Assembly: GCA_027490665.1 (NCBI GenBank)
Contig: JAIXXP010000034.1
Coordinates: 1 to 64,000 of the forward strand
Length of the DNA stretch: 64,000 nt
DNA from: Cryomorphaceae bacterium
GTDB lineage: Bacteria > Bacteroidota > Bacteroidia > Flavobacteriales_D > Crocinitomicaceae
Direction: 5' to 3'
Part shown: piece after piece, positions 18,784-27,835 of the stretch
How positions within the stretch are numbered: the stretch's first letter is position 1
How the letters are laid out: the number at the start of each line of letters is the position of its first letter
Notes under the pieces: model-generated
What the model was told of the DNA's origin: nothing
Seen by the model: the letters and a program-made list of their open reading frames with translations, nothing else
The model's database searches: none
Translations under genes and position numbers: made by a program

Positions 18784-20070
18784 TTAATAAGTTGTATAGG
18801 TAACGACGAGTTTGGGTTTTTTCTTATTCGTGGTTTCGACACCATTGAAAACAATGCGCTCAGCAGAATTTCTAAAGAACAAAGGAGAGACAACAATACC
18901 TGTGTTTTCTAATTTGCCGTTCACTAAGGATTGCAAATAAGCACGGAGGTCGAGGTCGTATTGTTTGGTGACATCAGAATAGAGGCCCGCAATACCTAAT
19001 GAGGTATAGAAAACATCGCTGGCGGCCAATTTGCTCGCTGCAGTAATGCGCGAACCTGGTTTGTAGCGGTATCCGGTCTGGAACTGAACTGGTAGGCTGA
19101 GGTCTGCACGGTGAATAATGATGTTGTCTGGAAGTTCATCTAGACCAGGAATTTTGATCATTGCGCGCAGTTTGTTGGCTTGCGCATAAAATGCTTTTTG
19201 GCCGAGTGTGGTGTCGGCGAGCAAGGCTGCAACTGGCGTATTTACTTGGTCGTGCTCGAGGTGCGTGAAATCGGCACAGTTGGAGTTAATGGTGAAATCG
19301 TAGGTTTTGGAAACGCCAGCTAACTTAAAGTAGATGGTCATTTTGGAAGCTGGGTTGTTGTTGATGTCTAAATAAAGAATAGCACCTTTTCCAGTATTTT
19401 GTGACGGGTTGTTCACAGCGATTTTGAGGCCTTTGAAATACTCTTGGAAAGCTGCATTGGTAGCGAAGGTAGCCGGGTTGCTTGTGGACTCATTGATGAA
19501 GTCCCAAGCGCGATTGGTGTCGAGGTGTATGCGCAATTGAGGATCTACCTCTGCACCAGCGACAATTGCGTCGTTGATAGGGTCAGGGGTAATGGTGCCT
19601 TGGCCATTGGCAACCCAATTGGTGCTGCCTGTTGGTAAGGTTGAAAATTGATAGTATTTGACCTCAGAGGAGTTTTGAATGGAATCGGTGAGTCTGTAGA
19701 CCTCAAAATTTTGAGCGCTGAGGTCGCCGTAGTAGCCTACGTATTCTAAGGCCAATACAAATGAGTCAATGACGATTTGCGTAGGGTCTCCGAAGTTAGG
19801 ATTGAGCCCTGGTAAGCGGAATTCAGTATATACAGCAGCTTCAACTTTGCCAAATTTTGGATCTTGGTAAGAACCCAATAATACGTTTGATGCATTTTTG
19901 GTTTCGGTAGAATCTTCTACAATGGAATAGGTATAAAGCTCAAAAGTATCGGTGGTGATGCCATTTAAAAGGGCATTCGGATCGATGATTTCTTGACCCA
20001 AACCTTTGTCATTTTTGGTGCATGCTGTTGAAAATAGCAGCAAGAGCAGAAGTGCGCTTAAGGTTTTCAT
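18784..20070 (-). CDS. DUF4270 lipoprotein
   Basis: The ATG at 20070 gives a 428-residue protein with a lipoprotein signal ending in STAC (Cys17); the longer in-frame extension overlaps the upstream gene and hides the signal. The body, with its GQEIIDP start, the LLGSYQDPKFGKVEAAVYTEFRLP segment in part, and the closing KPKLVVTYTTY, matches my memory of DUF4270, a Bacteroidota family of surface lipoproteins usually found between a GlgA-like gene and glmS, as here. Its biochemical role is unknown to me. Confidence 0.8.
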   Translation of the reverse strand: MKTLSALLLLLLFSTACTKNDKGLGQEIIDPNALLNGITTDTFELYTYSIVEDSTETKNASNVLLGSYQDPKFGKVEAAVYTEFRLPGLNPNFGDPTQIVIDSFVLALEYVGYYGDLSAQNFEVYRLTDSIQNSSEVKYYQFSTLPTGSTNWVANGQGTITPDPINDAIVAGAEVDPQLRIHLDTNRAWDFINESTSNPATFATNAAFQEYFKGLKIAVNNPSQNTGKGAILYLDINNNPASKMTIYFKLAGVSKTYDFTINSNCADFTHLEHDQVNTPVAALLADTTLGQKAFYAQANKLRAMIKIPGLDELPDNIIIHRADLSLPVQFQTGYRYKPGSRITAASKLAASDVFYTSLGIAGLYSDVTKQYDLDLRAYLQSLVNGKLENTGIVVSPLFFRNSAERIVFNGVETTNKKKPKLVVTYTTY

Positions 20071-20074
20071 GTGC

Positions 20075-20896
20075 TTAGGCAAGTACGTTAGCGTCAATAA
20101 CTTTGTCAAAAAAGGCAGAAAGTTCTTTGCCTTGATGTTCCTCGGCAAAATAAGGCAATTTGAGAATTGTCGACGCATCGTAAAGCGCTTGTAAAGGGGC
20201 GTCTAGGACTTCGCTTGCAATGTTTACGCCATCGCAATGCGACAGAATTACTTTAGTGAGGTTTTCACAACTGGTGTCTTTGAGTGCTTCGGTGAGATCT
20301 GAAGGGAAACCGTCGAAGTTGAGCTTTTCAGCGAAACGTGGATCCCAAGGTTGGTCGAAGGTTTCGTTGTACAGGCTGTAAACAACTTTGGTTTCTTTGA
20401 AGTGCGGATCTTTATTGAAGATGAACTTGATATATAGGGCCATAATGCCAGTAAGCCAGCCATGGCAATGAATGACGTCTGGTTGCCATCCTAGTTTTTT
20501 AACAGTTTCAAGGACGCCGCGGCAAAAGAACATGGCGCGTTCGTCGTTGTCTGGGTGGTAGGTGCCATCTTCTTCTTGCAAACATGTTTTGCGTTTGAAG
20601 TAGTCGTCGTTGTCGATGAAGTAGACCTGCATTCTAGCTGCTGAAATAGAGGCAACTTTGATGAGCAGCGGGTGGTCGTGGTCGTCGATAGAGATGTTGA
20701 GCCCTGAAAGACGAATGACTTCATGTAGTTGGTGGCGTCTTTCATTGATAGCGCCAAAGCGCGGTGTAAAGACACGAATTTCTTTACCAGCATCTTGAAC
20801 TGCTTGTGAAATGCGACGTGCGCTTCCAGAAATTTCAGATTTGGGTAAAAAAGGAAAGATTTCTTGAGAAATAAATAGGATTTTCTTCTTTTCCAT
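20075..20896 (-). CDS. Glycogen/starch synthase-like protein, N-terminal GT5 domain only
   Basis: A 273-residue protein that matches only the N-terminal half of glycogen synthase GlgA (about 480 residues in full). Recognisable are the opening ILFISQEIFPFLPK, the DVIHCHGW segment, and VVYSLYNETF in place of the usual TIHN. The C-terminal nucleotide-sugar-binding half is absent, and the ADP-glucose loop KTGGL is replaced by KSEISGS. It is therefore unlikely to synthesise glycogen alone. Such short versions next to panC are common in Flavobacteriales. First gene of the unit with DUF4270 and glmS; divergent from panC. Confidence 0.85.
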   Translation of the reverse strand: MEKKKILFISQEIFPFLPKSEISGSARRISQAVQDAGKEIRVFTPRFGAINERRHQLHEVIRLSGLNISIDDHDHPLLIKVASISAARMQVYFIDNDDYFKRKTCLQEEDGTYHPDNDERAMFFCRGVLETVKKLGWQPDVIHCHGWLTGIMALYIKFIFNKDPHFKETKVVYSLYNETFDQPWDPRFAEKLNFDGFPSDLTEALKDTSCENLTKVILSHCDGVNIASEVLDAPLQALYDASTILKLPYFAEEHQGKELSAFFDKVIDANVLA

Positions 20897-20913
20897 TTAT
20901 ATAAGTATGGTAG

Positions 20914-20921
20914 CAAAATTA
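20914..20921 (-). promoter_or_regulatory. -7 promoter box of the GlgA-like/DUF4270/glmS unit
   Basis: TAATTTTG on the minus strand, 17 bases before the ATG at 20896. The next minus-strand gene ends lie within a few bases of each other, so it probably serves all three genes. Confidence 0.5.
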
Positions 20922-20952
20922 CGAAATAAACCTGAACTATCCTAAAAAGCAA

Positions 20953-20960
20953 TAGCTTTG
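20953..20960 (+). promoter_or_regulatory. -7 promoter box of panC
   Basis: TAGCTTTG, 30 bases before the panC ATG. The 94-base gap thus carries two divergent boxes 31 bases apart. Confidence 0.5.
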
Positions 20961-20990
20961 TCCGATTGAAACTGTAGAATAGACGAAGCC

Positions 20991-21836
20991 ATGCAGACCT
21001 TTGTTACCAGACAAGAAATAATCGAATGGCGCCAGCAGATGCGCGGCGACCAAAAACAAATTGGTTTTGTTCCAACAATGGGCGCTTTACATCAGGGGCA
21101 TTTGGCTTTGATCAAGCGCGCCTGTTCTGAAAATGCAGAGGTGGTAGTTTCTATCTTTGTCAATCCAAAACAATTCAACCAAAGCGCTGACTTACAAGCT
21201 TATCCAAGAATGCTTGAAGCCGATTTAGCGCTGCTCAATGGCCTTGAAAATCTTGTTATTTTTGCGCCAGATGAGGAGGAAATGTATCCCAAAGATTTGC
21301 CCTTTTCACCCATGCCTTTGGGTCGAATTGGTGAACTTTTAGAAGGGGCGCACCGACCCGGTCATTTTGAAGGCGTGGTGCATGTGGTCCATCATTTATT
21401 TGCATTGATTCAACCCCAAAAAGCATATTTCGGACAAAAAGACTTCCAACAACTCGCTATTATTCGACTCTTGAATACTTATTACGGGTTTGGAATTGAC
21501 ATTATTGGTTGTGAAACTGTTCGCGATGCCGACGGATTGGCCATGAGTAGTCGAAATTTAAGACTGAATGCGCAAGAGCGTCAAAATGCGTTAGCGATAT
21601 CACGGGCGCTTCACTATGTCAGCAATAACACAGGTAAATATCCACTTGACAAGGTGAAACAAGAAGCGCGTTCTATTATAGAACAAGCTGGCTTAGCAAT
21701 AGAATATTTAGAAATTGTCGATCCCCTGACCCTTGAAAACCGCAGCCAATGGCAGCAAGAACAGGTCTGTTGCGTAGCTGCAATTTGCGGTGAAGTACGC
21801 CTCATCGATAATATGTTGTGTGAATCGGTTCTTTGA
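20991..21836 (+). CDS. panC: Pantothenate synthetase (pantoate-beta-alanine ligase)
   Basis: A 281-residue enzyme joining pantoate and beta-alanine with ATP. The nucleotidyltransferase signature is clear: FVPTMGALHQGHLALIKRA (HxGH), then VSIFVNPKQFN, the PGHFEGVVHVV loop, YFGQKDFQQ, and SSRNLRLNAQER (the KMSKS equivalent). It is followed by panD, whose product supplies beta-alanine. Confidence 0.97.
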   Translation: MQTFVTRQEIIEWRQQMRGDQKQIGFVPTMGALHQGHLALIKRACSENAEVVVSIFVNPKQFNQSADLQAYPRMLEADLALLNGLENLVIFAPDEEEMYPKDLPFSPMPLGRIGELLEGAHRPGHFEGVVHVVHHLFALIQPQKAYFGQKDFQQLAIIRLLNTYYGFGIDIIGCETVRDADGLAMSSRNLRLNAQERQNALAISRALHYVSNNTGKYPLDKVKQEARSIIEQAGLAIEYLEIVDPLTLENRSQWQQEQVCCVAAICGEVRLIDNMLCESVL

Positions 21837-21838
21837 TG

Positions 21839-21846
21839 TAATTTTG
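21839..21846 (+). promoter_or_regulatory. -7 promoter box of panD
   Basis: TAATTTTG, 24 bases before the ATG at 21871 and starting just after the panC stop. A five-base hairpin (GCGCT/AGCGC, 21849-21862) follows in the leader; it is too small to call a regulator. Confidence 0.45.
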
Positions 21847-21870
21847 CCGCGCTACAAAGCGCTATAAGTT

Positions 21871-22221
21871 ATGTTCATCAACGTCCTCAAATCTAAAATT
21901 CATCGGGTACGCGTAACGCAAGCCGACCTCAACTACATCGGCAGTATTACCATCGATGAAGACCTCATGGATGCCGCCAACCTCATCGAAGGTGAGCGCG
22001 TTCAGATTGTCAATATCAATAATGGTGAGCGCTTCGAAACCTACGTAATCAAAGGCGAGCGCCAAACAGGCATGATTTGCCTCAACGGCCCAGCTGCCAG
22101 AAAAGTAGCCATCAACGACATCATCATCATTATTGGTTACGCCATGCTAGAGTTCGAAGAAGCCAAAAGCTTTAAGCCATCTTTGGTTTTCCCGAACGAA
22201 CAAACCAACCTGCTCTCCTAA
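21871..22221 (+). CDS. panD: Aspartate 1-decarboxylase
   Basis: A 116-residue pyruvoyl-dependent enzyme making beta-alanine for pantothenate. The self-cleavage site Gly24-Ser25 lies in YIGSITID; Ser25 becomes the pyruvoyl group. Also conserved are the lysine near the start (KSKIHR), [10 protein letters not shown] and the NGPAARK loop. The length is normal. No separate maturation factor (PanZ) is seen here. Confidence 0.97.
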   Translation: MFINVLKSKIHRVRVTQADLNYIGSITIDEDLMDAANLIEGERVQIVNINNGERFETYVIKGERQTGMICLNGPAARKVAINDIIIIIGYAMLEFEEAKSFKPSLVFPNEQTNLLS

Positions 22222-22225
22222 ATTC

Positions 22226-22738
22226 ATGAGCCAGCGCCTTACGAACCTTCAAAACAAAATTTTAAGCTGGGATGAAGCCCAGCGCCGAAGAAATGTTTGG
22301 ACTATGAAGGGCGAGTCTGTCGCTTTCACCAACGGGTGTTTTGACATTTTACACTTAGGCCATGTGAGTTATCTTGCGCAAGCTGCAGATAGGGCCAAAC
22401 ACCTCATAGTGGCCATCAATACCGATCTTTCGGTCAAGGCACTCGAAAAAGCGCCAAACAGACCTATCAACTCTGAAATGGCAAGAGCAATGGTGCTTGC
22501 TGCACTAAGTTGCGTTGACAACATTGTGTTTTTTGAGCAAAATACACCTCTAGAAATCATCAAAACCTTGCGGCCTGATATCCTCTTGAAAGGTGCAGAC
22601 TACAACGCTGAACAAACCAATCCTTTAGCAAAAGATTATATTGTCGGGTCTGATATCGTCAAGGCCTACGGTGGGCGTGTTCAAACCATTCCATTTGTAG
22701 AAGGTTATTCGACAACTGGTATATTAGCCAAGGGTTAA
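22226..22738 (+). CDS. rfaE2: D-glycero-beta-D-manno-heptose 1-phosphate adenylyltransferase (HldE C-terminal domain type)
   Basis: A 170-residue stand-alone nucleotidyltransferase corresponding to domain 2 of E. coli HldE. The motifs FTNGCFDILHLGHVSYL (HxGH), AINTDLSVKALEK, LRPDILLKGADY and the closing EGYSTT are typical. It forms ADP-heptose for LPS core or other heptosylated glycans. The kinase half (domain 1) is not in the window and is probably encoded elsewhere. It starts 4 bases after panD, probably in the same transcript, and ends 5 bases from the convergent AsmA-family gene. Confidence 0.9.
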   Translation: MSQRLTNLQNKILSWDEAQRRRNVWTMKGESVAFTNGCFDILHLGHVSYLAQAADRAKHLIVAINTDLSVKALEKAPNRPINSEMARAMVLAALSCVDNIVFFEQNTPLEIIKTLRPDILLKGADYNAEQTNPLAKDYIVGSDIVKAYGGRVQTIPFVEGYSTTGILAKG

Positions 22739-22743
22739 TAAGC

Positions 22744-25368
22744 CTAACCTCCAATCTTCACATTCACCTCAGCTCCTTGCTGTTGTTCCTGTTTCCACTT
22801 TTCGAGCTTCTGTTGTAATTTACTGGTCTTTTCTTGGGTTGCCTTGGAATTCACCTGCGTTTTAGCCGGCGTTTCAGTGGTATTGAATTTGAGCTGAATA
22901 GTTTCATGCGGGGTTTTTTCAGCCTGATACGTCCCGACACTTGCATCGTTTTGATAGAAGCCAAATGCCGTTTTAAGCATCTCTTTAGACTCTTGTTTGC
23001 TTTGCTCAAACTGCTGTTGAGCAGCTTCTTTTTTGCCCTTTTGATCCCAGCTCACTTTCGGATCGTCTAGGTTGCCACTGATGCGCACAAACAAACGTAC
23101 ACCCGTACCGTCGTCCATGATTTCGCCAAATTCGCTTTGGGTTTCTTGCACTACTAAATCGCGCAAACGCAAACCTATAGCGTAATCGATGTTGTGGTCA
23201 AAACTGTGCTGACCAACTAAGTCTAGGTCTAGGGCCGAAGAGCCTATATGCATTTTTTTAAAGCGCAACTGGCGCTCAGCAATTGTAAAAGTATTCTCTA
23301 ATGTTTCAAAGCGGACATCTTTGAGTTTTTGTTGCAAAGCCGCCTGATTTTTTGCGCCAAGAATGGCCCTGCCTTTTCCAAAAGTGAGACTACTGGCTAA
23401 ATCTTGTAGTATTGGCGCATGATAAAGGCGGCCGTTGTCAATGCGGCAATGGATTTGAGCGCGCAAACTCGCTTCGTCGAGGCCTTTGTAGAAATCATAC
23501 TTTGTATTGACATCAAATTCAAAATTTCCCTTACCAGCAAGCTGCTCATTGGTGAGCACAGACTGATCAAAATTATTCCATTGTTTGAAAAAAGTACTCA
23601 GCTCTACTTGCTTTGCTGTTCCGGTGCTAGCAATTACAAATTTACATGGCGCGTCTTCCTCTAGTTGTACCTGACCTTGCCAACGCCCCTGTACATGTCC
23701 GAATTGGAGCTTACTCAACAACAATTGCCTTGGCTTTAAAGAGAGCTCACCGCTTAAATGCTGAAATTCCTTGCGGTCATAAACCAAAGTTTTAATTTCA
23801 AATGGGAGGCGCAAATCTAAACTTGACGGTAAGATCCAGTCTCTTTCTTTGGAGGCAGACTTCGTGTCAAAATCAGAGATGTCGAGCAGGGAGCTTTGTA
23901 ACGATGCTGAAATGAGCAGCGGAGCTTCTTTGGTGAGTCGCTGCACGAAAGCAGGTATTTTTGCCTCCATTTGAAAAGCACTTTTGCCAATTTCTGCTTT
24001 GAATTGATGGATGGTGAGGTCTTCTTTTGTAAAATCGATGTTGCTAGTGACCGAACGAAAGCGCTTTTTAAAGTTGGCGATTTGAAGATGCGGCGCGCTC
24101 AAAGCTACATTTCCAGTTAGTGCGTGGGTCTGCCATTCTTGTGCTGCATTTTGTGCAAATTGGCCATTGATACGCAGTTTGGCAACTCCTTTGATTTCTT
24201 CCACCGCTGCTATCGGATACAACGCCTGCACCAAAGCCAAAGGGATGTCGCCACCTGCTTTGACGTGCAATTGAGGATTCAAAAAATCTTGAAGTTTGAG
24301 TTGGCCTGCAAACTGAGCGCCTTGGCTTGTAAAACCAAAACGGTCAATTAGGAGCTGATCTGTTGGAAGGTTTTTATAGGAACCAAAACATTGTAAACTT
24401 TTGATTTTTGCTCCAAATGTGGGCTCGGTAAGCATGCCATCTTTAATACTAAAATACGCCTCAATTGATGGGTTTTTGAGGTCTGGAGAAGATTGATAAT
24501 GCAACTGGAAGTCTACCGTTCCTTCAGCTTTCATTTGTTGAAGTGAAGACAAATTTGCTGGGCTTAGGGTCTTGACAAGTTGCAATAAGGAGAGTTGCTC
24601 AGTGCGGATATCTACAGAACTCGAAAGTGGGCCAAATTCTCCGTCTATTAAAAATGGCAGGTTGGCAATTTTGATCTGAGCTTGCGGGAGCTTGATGGTA
24701 TTTTGAACTTGGTCTACCAAGAGTGCGATGTCAAAATCAAGTGGTTGGTTTTGCAACAACACCACCCTGCCCTTTTTGATTTTTTTGAGCTGCACAGCGC
24801 CCAAGGCTTTTAGTGTTGTTTTTTGGTCTGAAAAATGACCCGATAAAGTTGCGCTATGGATGTCAGCACTATAAAATTGGACATTTTTTTGGTCTGTGTA
24901 GCGCAAACGCAATTCTTCTAGAAAGATGGATTCGAGTTCTAAATTGAATGCAGTCGAACCCTGCGTACTTTCCTTGAAAATATCGTAATTAGCGTTGCCC
25001 TTTTGATCTTCTTTGATTTTGGCTATCCCGTTGAAGGCAGAAATTTGTTGAATTTGGTAGGTGCCACCGAAAACGTCAAAAGGGTTAAAGCGCAAGCTAA
25101 TCTGTTCGGCGTGTAGTAGTGTGTCGGTATTTTGAAGAGGGTCGGCAATGAGCACATCATTAAAAGCAACACTAAGGCGAGGAAAGGTGCGCCAAAAATG
25201 TAAGTCGATTTCGCGGACTTGCACCGGAACCTTCAGATAAGCATTGGCTTCGGCAACCACCTTTTTGATGATACGGTCCTCAAAAACAAACAGCACCAAT
25301 GAGATGCAGGTCATCAGGATTAAAATCATCAAAAAAACACGCTTTAAAAGCCGCCACCAGAATTTCAT
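22744..25368 (-). CDS. AsmA-family envelope protein
   Basis: An 874-residue protein with one N-terminal membrane helix (about residues 8-28) and a long periplasmic body. The start of the body (EIDLHFWRTFPRLSVAFNDVLI in part) is the AsmA N-terminal pattern, and the C-terminal part (LRDLVVQ through SGNLDDPKVSW) matches the AsmA_2/TamB-like end. Such proteins form long beta grooves thought to carry phospholipids between inner and outer membranes. After about residue 790 come Gln/Lys/Glu-rich helices that are likely disordered or coiled. Transcribed divergently from lysS. Confidence 0.85.
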   Translation of the reverse strand: MKFWWRLLKRVFLMILILMTCISLVLFVFEDRIIKKVVAEANAYLKVPVQVREIDLHFWRTFPRLSVAFNDVLIADPLQNTDTLLHAEQISLRFNPFDVFGGTYQIQQISAFNGIAKIKEDQKGNANYDIFKESTQGSTAFNLELESIFLEELRLRYTDQKNVQFYSADIHSATLSGHFSDQKTTLKALGAVQLKKIKKGRVVLLQNQPLDFDIALLVDQVQNTIKLPQAQIKIANLPFLIDGEFGPLSSSVDIRTEQLSLLQLVKTLSPANLSSLQQMKAEGTVDFQLHYQSSPDLKNPSIEAYFSIKDGMLTEPTFGAKIKSLQCFGSYKNLPTDQLLIDRFGFTSQGAQFAGQLKLQDFLNPQLHVKAGGDIPLALVQALYPIAAVEEIKGVAKLRINGQFAQNAAQEWQTHALTGNVALSAPHLQIANFKKRFRSVTSNIDFTKEDLTIHQFKAEIGKSAFQMEAKIPAFVQRLTKEAPLLISASLQSSLLDISDFDTKSASKERDWILPSSLDLRLPFEIKTLVYDRKEFQHLSGELSLKPRQLLLSKLQFGHVQGRWQGQVQLEEDAPCKFVIASTGTAKQVELSTFFKQWNNFDQSVLTNEQLAGKGNFEFDVNTKYDFYKGLDEASLRAQIHCRIDNGRLYHAPILQDLASSLTFGKGRAILGAKNQAALQQKLKDVRFETLENTFTIAERQLRFKKMHIGSSALDLDLVGQHSFDHNIDYAIGLRLRDLVVQETQSEFGEIMDDGTGVRLFVRISGNLDDPKVSWDQKGKKEAAQQQFEQSKQESKEMLKTAFGFYQNDASVGTYQAEKTPHETIQLKFNTTETPAKTQVNSKATQEKTSKLQQKLEKWKQEQQQGAEVNVKIGG

Positions 25369-25429
25369 AATCCTCTAACGAATAAATAGTCTATACGTTG
25401 CAAACAAAGCCTAGAATTTTTTTTAGCCC

Positions 25430-25437
25430 TATCTTTG
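25430..25437 (+). promoter_or_regulatory. -7 promoter box of lysS
   Basis: TATCTTTG, 19 bases before the lysS ATG at 25457, preceded by a run of T. Confidence 0.5.
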
Positions 25438-25456
25438 TATTCTCAATACTATACCG

Positions 25457-27160
25457 ATGAGTCATTCCGAACTTTCCGAACAAGAACTTTTACGCCGCGA
25501 ATCGCTACAAAAATTGCGCGACCTCGGCATAGATCCTTATCCAGCAGCACTCTACCCTGTAGATGCTTTTGCAGCAGATATCAAAGCGCAATTCGAAGAC
25601 GGAAAACAGGTTTGTTTGGCTGGGCGCATGCTCTCACAGCGCATTATGGGCAAAGCATCTTTTGCCGAAATTCAAGATGCCTCCGGCCGAATCCAAGTTT
25701 ACTTTAACCGCGACGAACTCTGCCCAGGCGAAGACAAAACACTTTACAACGAAGTTTTCAAAAAACTCCTCGATCTCGGTGACTTCATTGGCATCAAAGG
25801 CCACATGTTCAAAACCCAAGTTGGCGAAATTTCAGTGCACGTAACTGAATTTCAGTTGCTCAGCAAATCTTTGCGCCCGCTTCCACTACCAAAAACCGAT
25901 GCTGCCGGTGTTGTTCACGACGCCTTTACAGACCCAGAATTGCGCTACCGCCAACGCTACGTAGACCTCGTTGTGAACCGCAACGTCAAAGATGTCTTCA
26001 TCAAAAGAACAAAGTTATTCAATGCCATGCGCGCCTTTTTCAACCGCGCAGGTTATATGGAAGTAGAGACTCCTGTTTTGCAAGCCATCCCAGGTGGTGC
26101 TTCGGCAAAGCCCTTCATAACGCACCACAACGCCCTCGATATTCCGCTTTACATGCGTATTGCCAACGAGCTATACCTTAAAAGACTGATTGTTGGTGGT
26201 TTTGATGGCGTTTATGAATTTTCTAAGAATTTCCGCAATGAAGGAATGGACCGCACCCACAACCCAGAATTTACCGCCATGGAAATTTACGTGGCCTACA
26301 AAGACTACAACTGGATGATGGACTTCACCGAACAACTCCTCGAGTTTTGTGCGATGGAAGTTAACGGCACCACAATTGCGCAATTCGGAGACCACACAAT
26401 CGATTTCAAAGCGCCTTATAAGCGCGTAACTATGCGCCAATCTATTATCGATTTTACAGGCTTTGACATTGCTGGTAAAACAGAAGACGAACTGCGCGCA
26501 GCAGCCAAAGGAATGGGTATCGAGGTAGACCAAACCATGGGTAAAGGCAAGCTCATCGACGAAATTTTTGGTGGCAAATGCGAAGGCAATTACATCCAAC
26601 CGACTTTTATTACAGACTACCCTAAAGAAATGTCGCCGCTATGTAAAGTACACCGCGACGACCCAAGCCTCACCGAACGTTTTGAACTAATGATTTGCGG
26701 TAAGGAAGTCGCTAATGCCTACTCCGAGCTCAATGATCCAATCGACCAACGCGAACGATTCGAAGAACAACTCAAGCTCCAAGAACGCGGCGACGACGAA
26801 GCCATGTTCATTGACCAAGATTTCTTGCGCGCGCTTGAATACGGCATGCCGCCAACAAGCGGTTTAGGTATCGGCATGGACCGCCTCATCATGTACCTCA
26901 CAAATAATCCTTCTATTCAAGAAGTATTATTCTTCCCGCAAATGCGCCCAGAAACACAAGGTTCAAAAATTGTACTCAACGAGACCGAAACAGCGATTTT
27001 CGAAAAAATGCAAACCGAAAAACAACTTTTGTTGAGCGAACTCCGTGGGTACTTTGACATCAGCAACAAACTTTGGGATACCTCGCTGAAAACCCTGACT
27101 AAAAATCAGTTGCTCACTGTATTTAAAGAAGGTGATTTACTTTTAGTGAAATTGAACTAA
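25457..27160 (+). CDS. lysS: Lysyl-tRNA synthetase, class II
   Basis: 567 residues. The N-terminal OB fold that reads the anticodon (about 45-150; GRMLSQRIMGKASFAEIQD in part) is followed by the class II core: the ETPVLQ motif 1 region, FRNEGMDRTHNPEFTAME (motif 2) and GLGIGMDRLIMYL (motif 3). It charges tRNA-Lys. It is about 60 residues longer than the E. coli enzyme owing to a C-terminal helical tail (about 505-567), a length I recall as normal for Bacteroidota. Confidence 0.97.
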   Translation: MSHSELSEQELLRRESLQKLRDLGIDPYPAALYPVDAFAADIKAQFEDGKQVCLAGRMLSQRIMGKASFAEIQDASGRIQVYFNRDELCPGEDKTLYNEVFKKLLDLGDFIGIKGHMFKTQVGEISVHVTEFQLLSKSLRPLPLPKTDAAGVVHDAFTDPELRYRQRYVDLVVNRNVKDVFIKRTKLFNAMRAFFNRAGYMEVETPVLQAIPGGASAKPFITHHNALDIPLYMRIANELYLKRLIVGGFDGVYEFSKNFRNEGMDRTHNPEFTAMEIYVAYKDYNWMMDFTEQLLEFCAMEVNGTTIAQFGDHTIDFKAPYKRVTMRQSIIDFTGFDIAGKTEDELRAAAKGMGIEVDQTMGKGKLIDEIFGGKCEGNYIQPTFITDYPKEMSPLCKVHRDDPSLTERFELMICGKEVANAYSELNDPIDQRERFEEQLKLQERGDDEAMFIDQDFLRALEYGMPPTSGLGIGMDRLIMYLTNNPSIQEVLFFPQMRPETQGSKIVLNETETAIFEKMQTEKQLLLSELRGYFDISNKLWDTSLKTLTKNQLLTVFKEGDLLLVKLN

Positions 27161-27203
27161 AATCCGCTTCGTTACTCCGTAAATCAATTGTTACACTATT
27201 AAT

Positions 27204-27746
27204 TTAGATGTACTTTTTGACGAACTCCCATAGCACGATTCCTGCACAGACGCTCACATTCAAGCTGTGCTTAGTGCCGAATTGCGGAATTTCAATGATA
27301 TGATCTGCGCAGTCTAAAGCAGCTTGGTCTACGCCATCTACCTCATTTCCAAATACCAAAGCATATCCTTTGGCAGTTAAGCTGCCTACATCTTGCAAAA
27401 AAGTAGTTTCTACGGCTTGTTCTACTACGCAAATAGCGTAATCCCTTGCTTTAAGTTCGTTTAGCGCATCCATTAATGAAGCGCGATGCTCCCAGCGTAT
27501 GGTTTCTGTGGCGCCAAGGGCTGTTTTGTGAATATCGCGGTGAGGTGGTTGGGCAGTAATGCCACATAAATAAATGAGCTCAACATTAAAGGCGTCGGCT
27601 GTTCTAAAAAAAGAACCAATGTTATTGAGTGAGCGAATGCTGTCCAAAACCAGTACAAGCGGGAACTTTTTTTGCGCTATAAAGTCCTCTTCGCTGACGC
27701 GATTGAGTTCCCAGAGCTTTAGTTTTTTATTGGGGTTTGCTGACAT
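27204..27746 (-). CDS. TrmH/SpoU-family RNA 2'-O-methyltransferase
   Basis: A 180-residue SPOUT methyltransferase. The three motifs are present: SLNNIGSFFRTADAF (motif 1), LVFGNEVDGV (motif 2) and IEIPQFGTKHSLNVSVCAGIVLWE (motif 3, the knot). It transfers methyl from SAM to a ribose in tRNA or rRNA; the target cannot be told. It lacks the N-terminal substrate-binding domain of RlmB. Divergent from mutS. Confidence 0.9.
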   Translation of the reverse strand: MSANPNKKLKLWELNRVSEEDFIAQKKFPLVLVLDSIRSLNNIGSFFRTADAFNVELIYLCGITAQPPHRDIHKTALGATETIRWEHRASLMDALNELKARDYAICVVEQAVETTFLQDVGSLTAKGYALVFGNEVDGVDQAALDCADHIIEIPQFGTKHSLNVSVCAGIVLWEFVKKYI

Positions 27747-27754
27747 CTATGGCT

Positions 27755-27762
27755 CAAAAATA
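27755..27762 (-). promoter_or_regulatory. -7 promoter box of the TrmH-family gene
   Basis: TATTTTTG on the minus strand, 8 bases before the ATG at 27746: a very short leader. Confidence 0.5.
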
Positions 27763-27809
27763 CTGCAAAATTGTGGAAAAGTAGCCCAAAGTCAAGGGCT
27801 AAAAAGGCC

Positions 27810-27817
27810 TATCTTTA
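27810..27817 (+). promoter_or_regulatory. Possible -7 box of mutS
   Basis: TATCTTTA, one base from consensus, 18 bases before the GTG start at 27836. Confidence 0.35.
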
Positions 27818-27835
27818 CTCATCTAAAAAATACAA

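Noticed and set aside
16937-18784. glmS ribozyme/riboswitch
   Set aside because: Only 2 bases separate glmS from the preceding gene, leaving no leader for it.
20491-20952. Ser/Thr-rich open frame on the minus strand over the GlgA-like gene
   Set aside because: Frame-shifted shadow of the real gene with a biased Ser/Thr composition and no recognisable domain.
21849-21862. Hairpin in the panD leader as a riboswitch or attenuator
   Set aside because: Only five base pairs, no conserved aptamer features, and no terminator after it.
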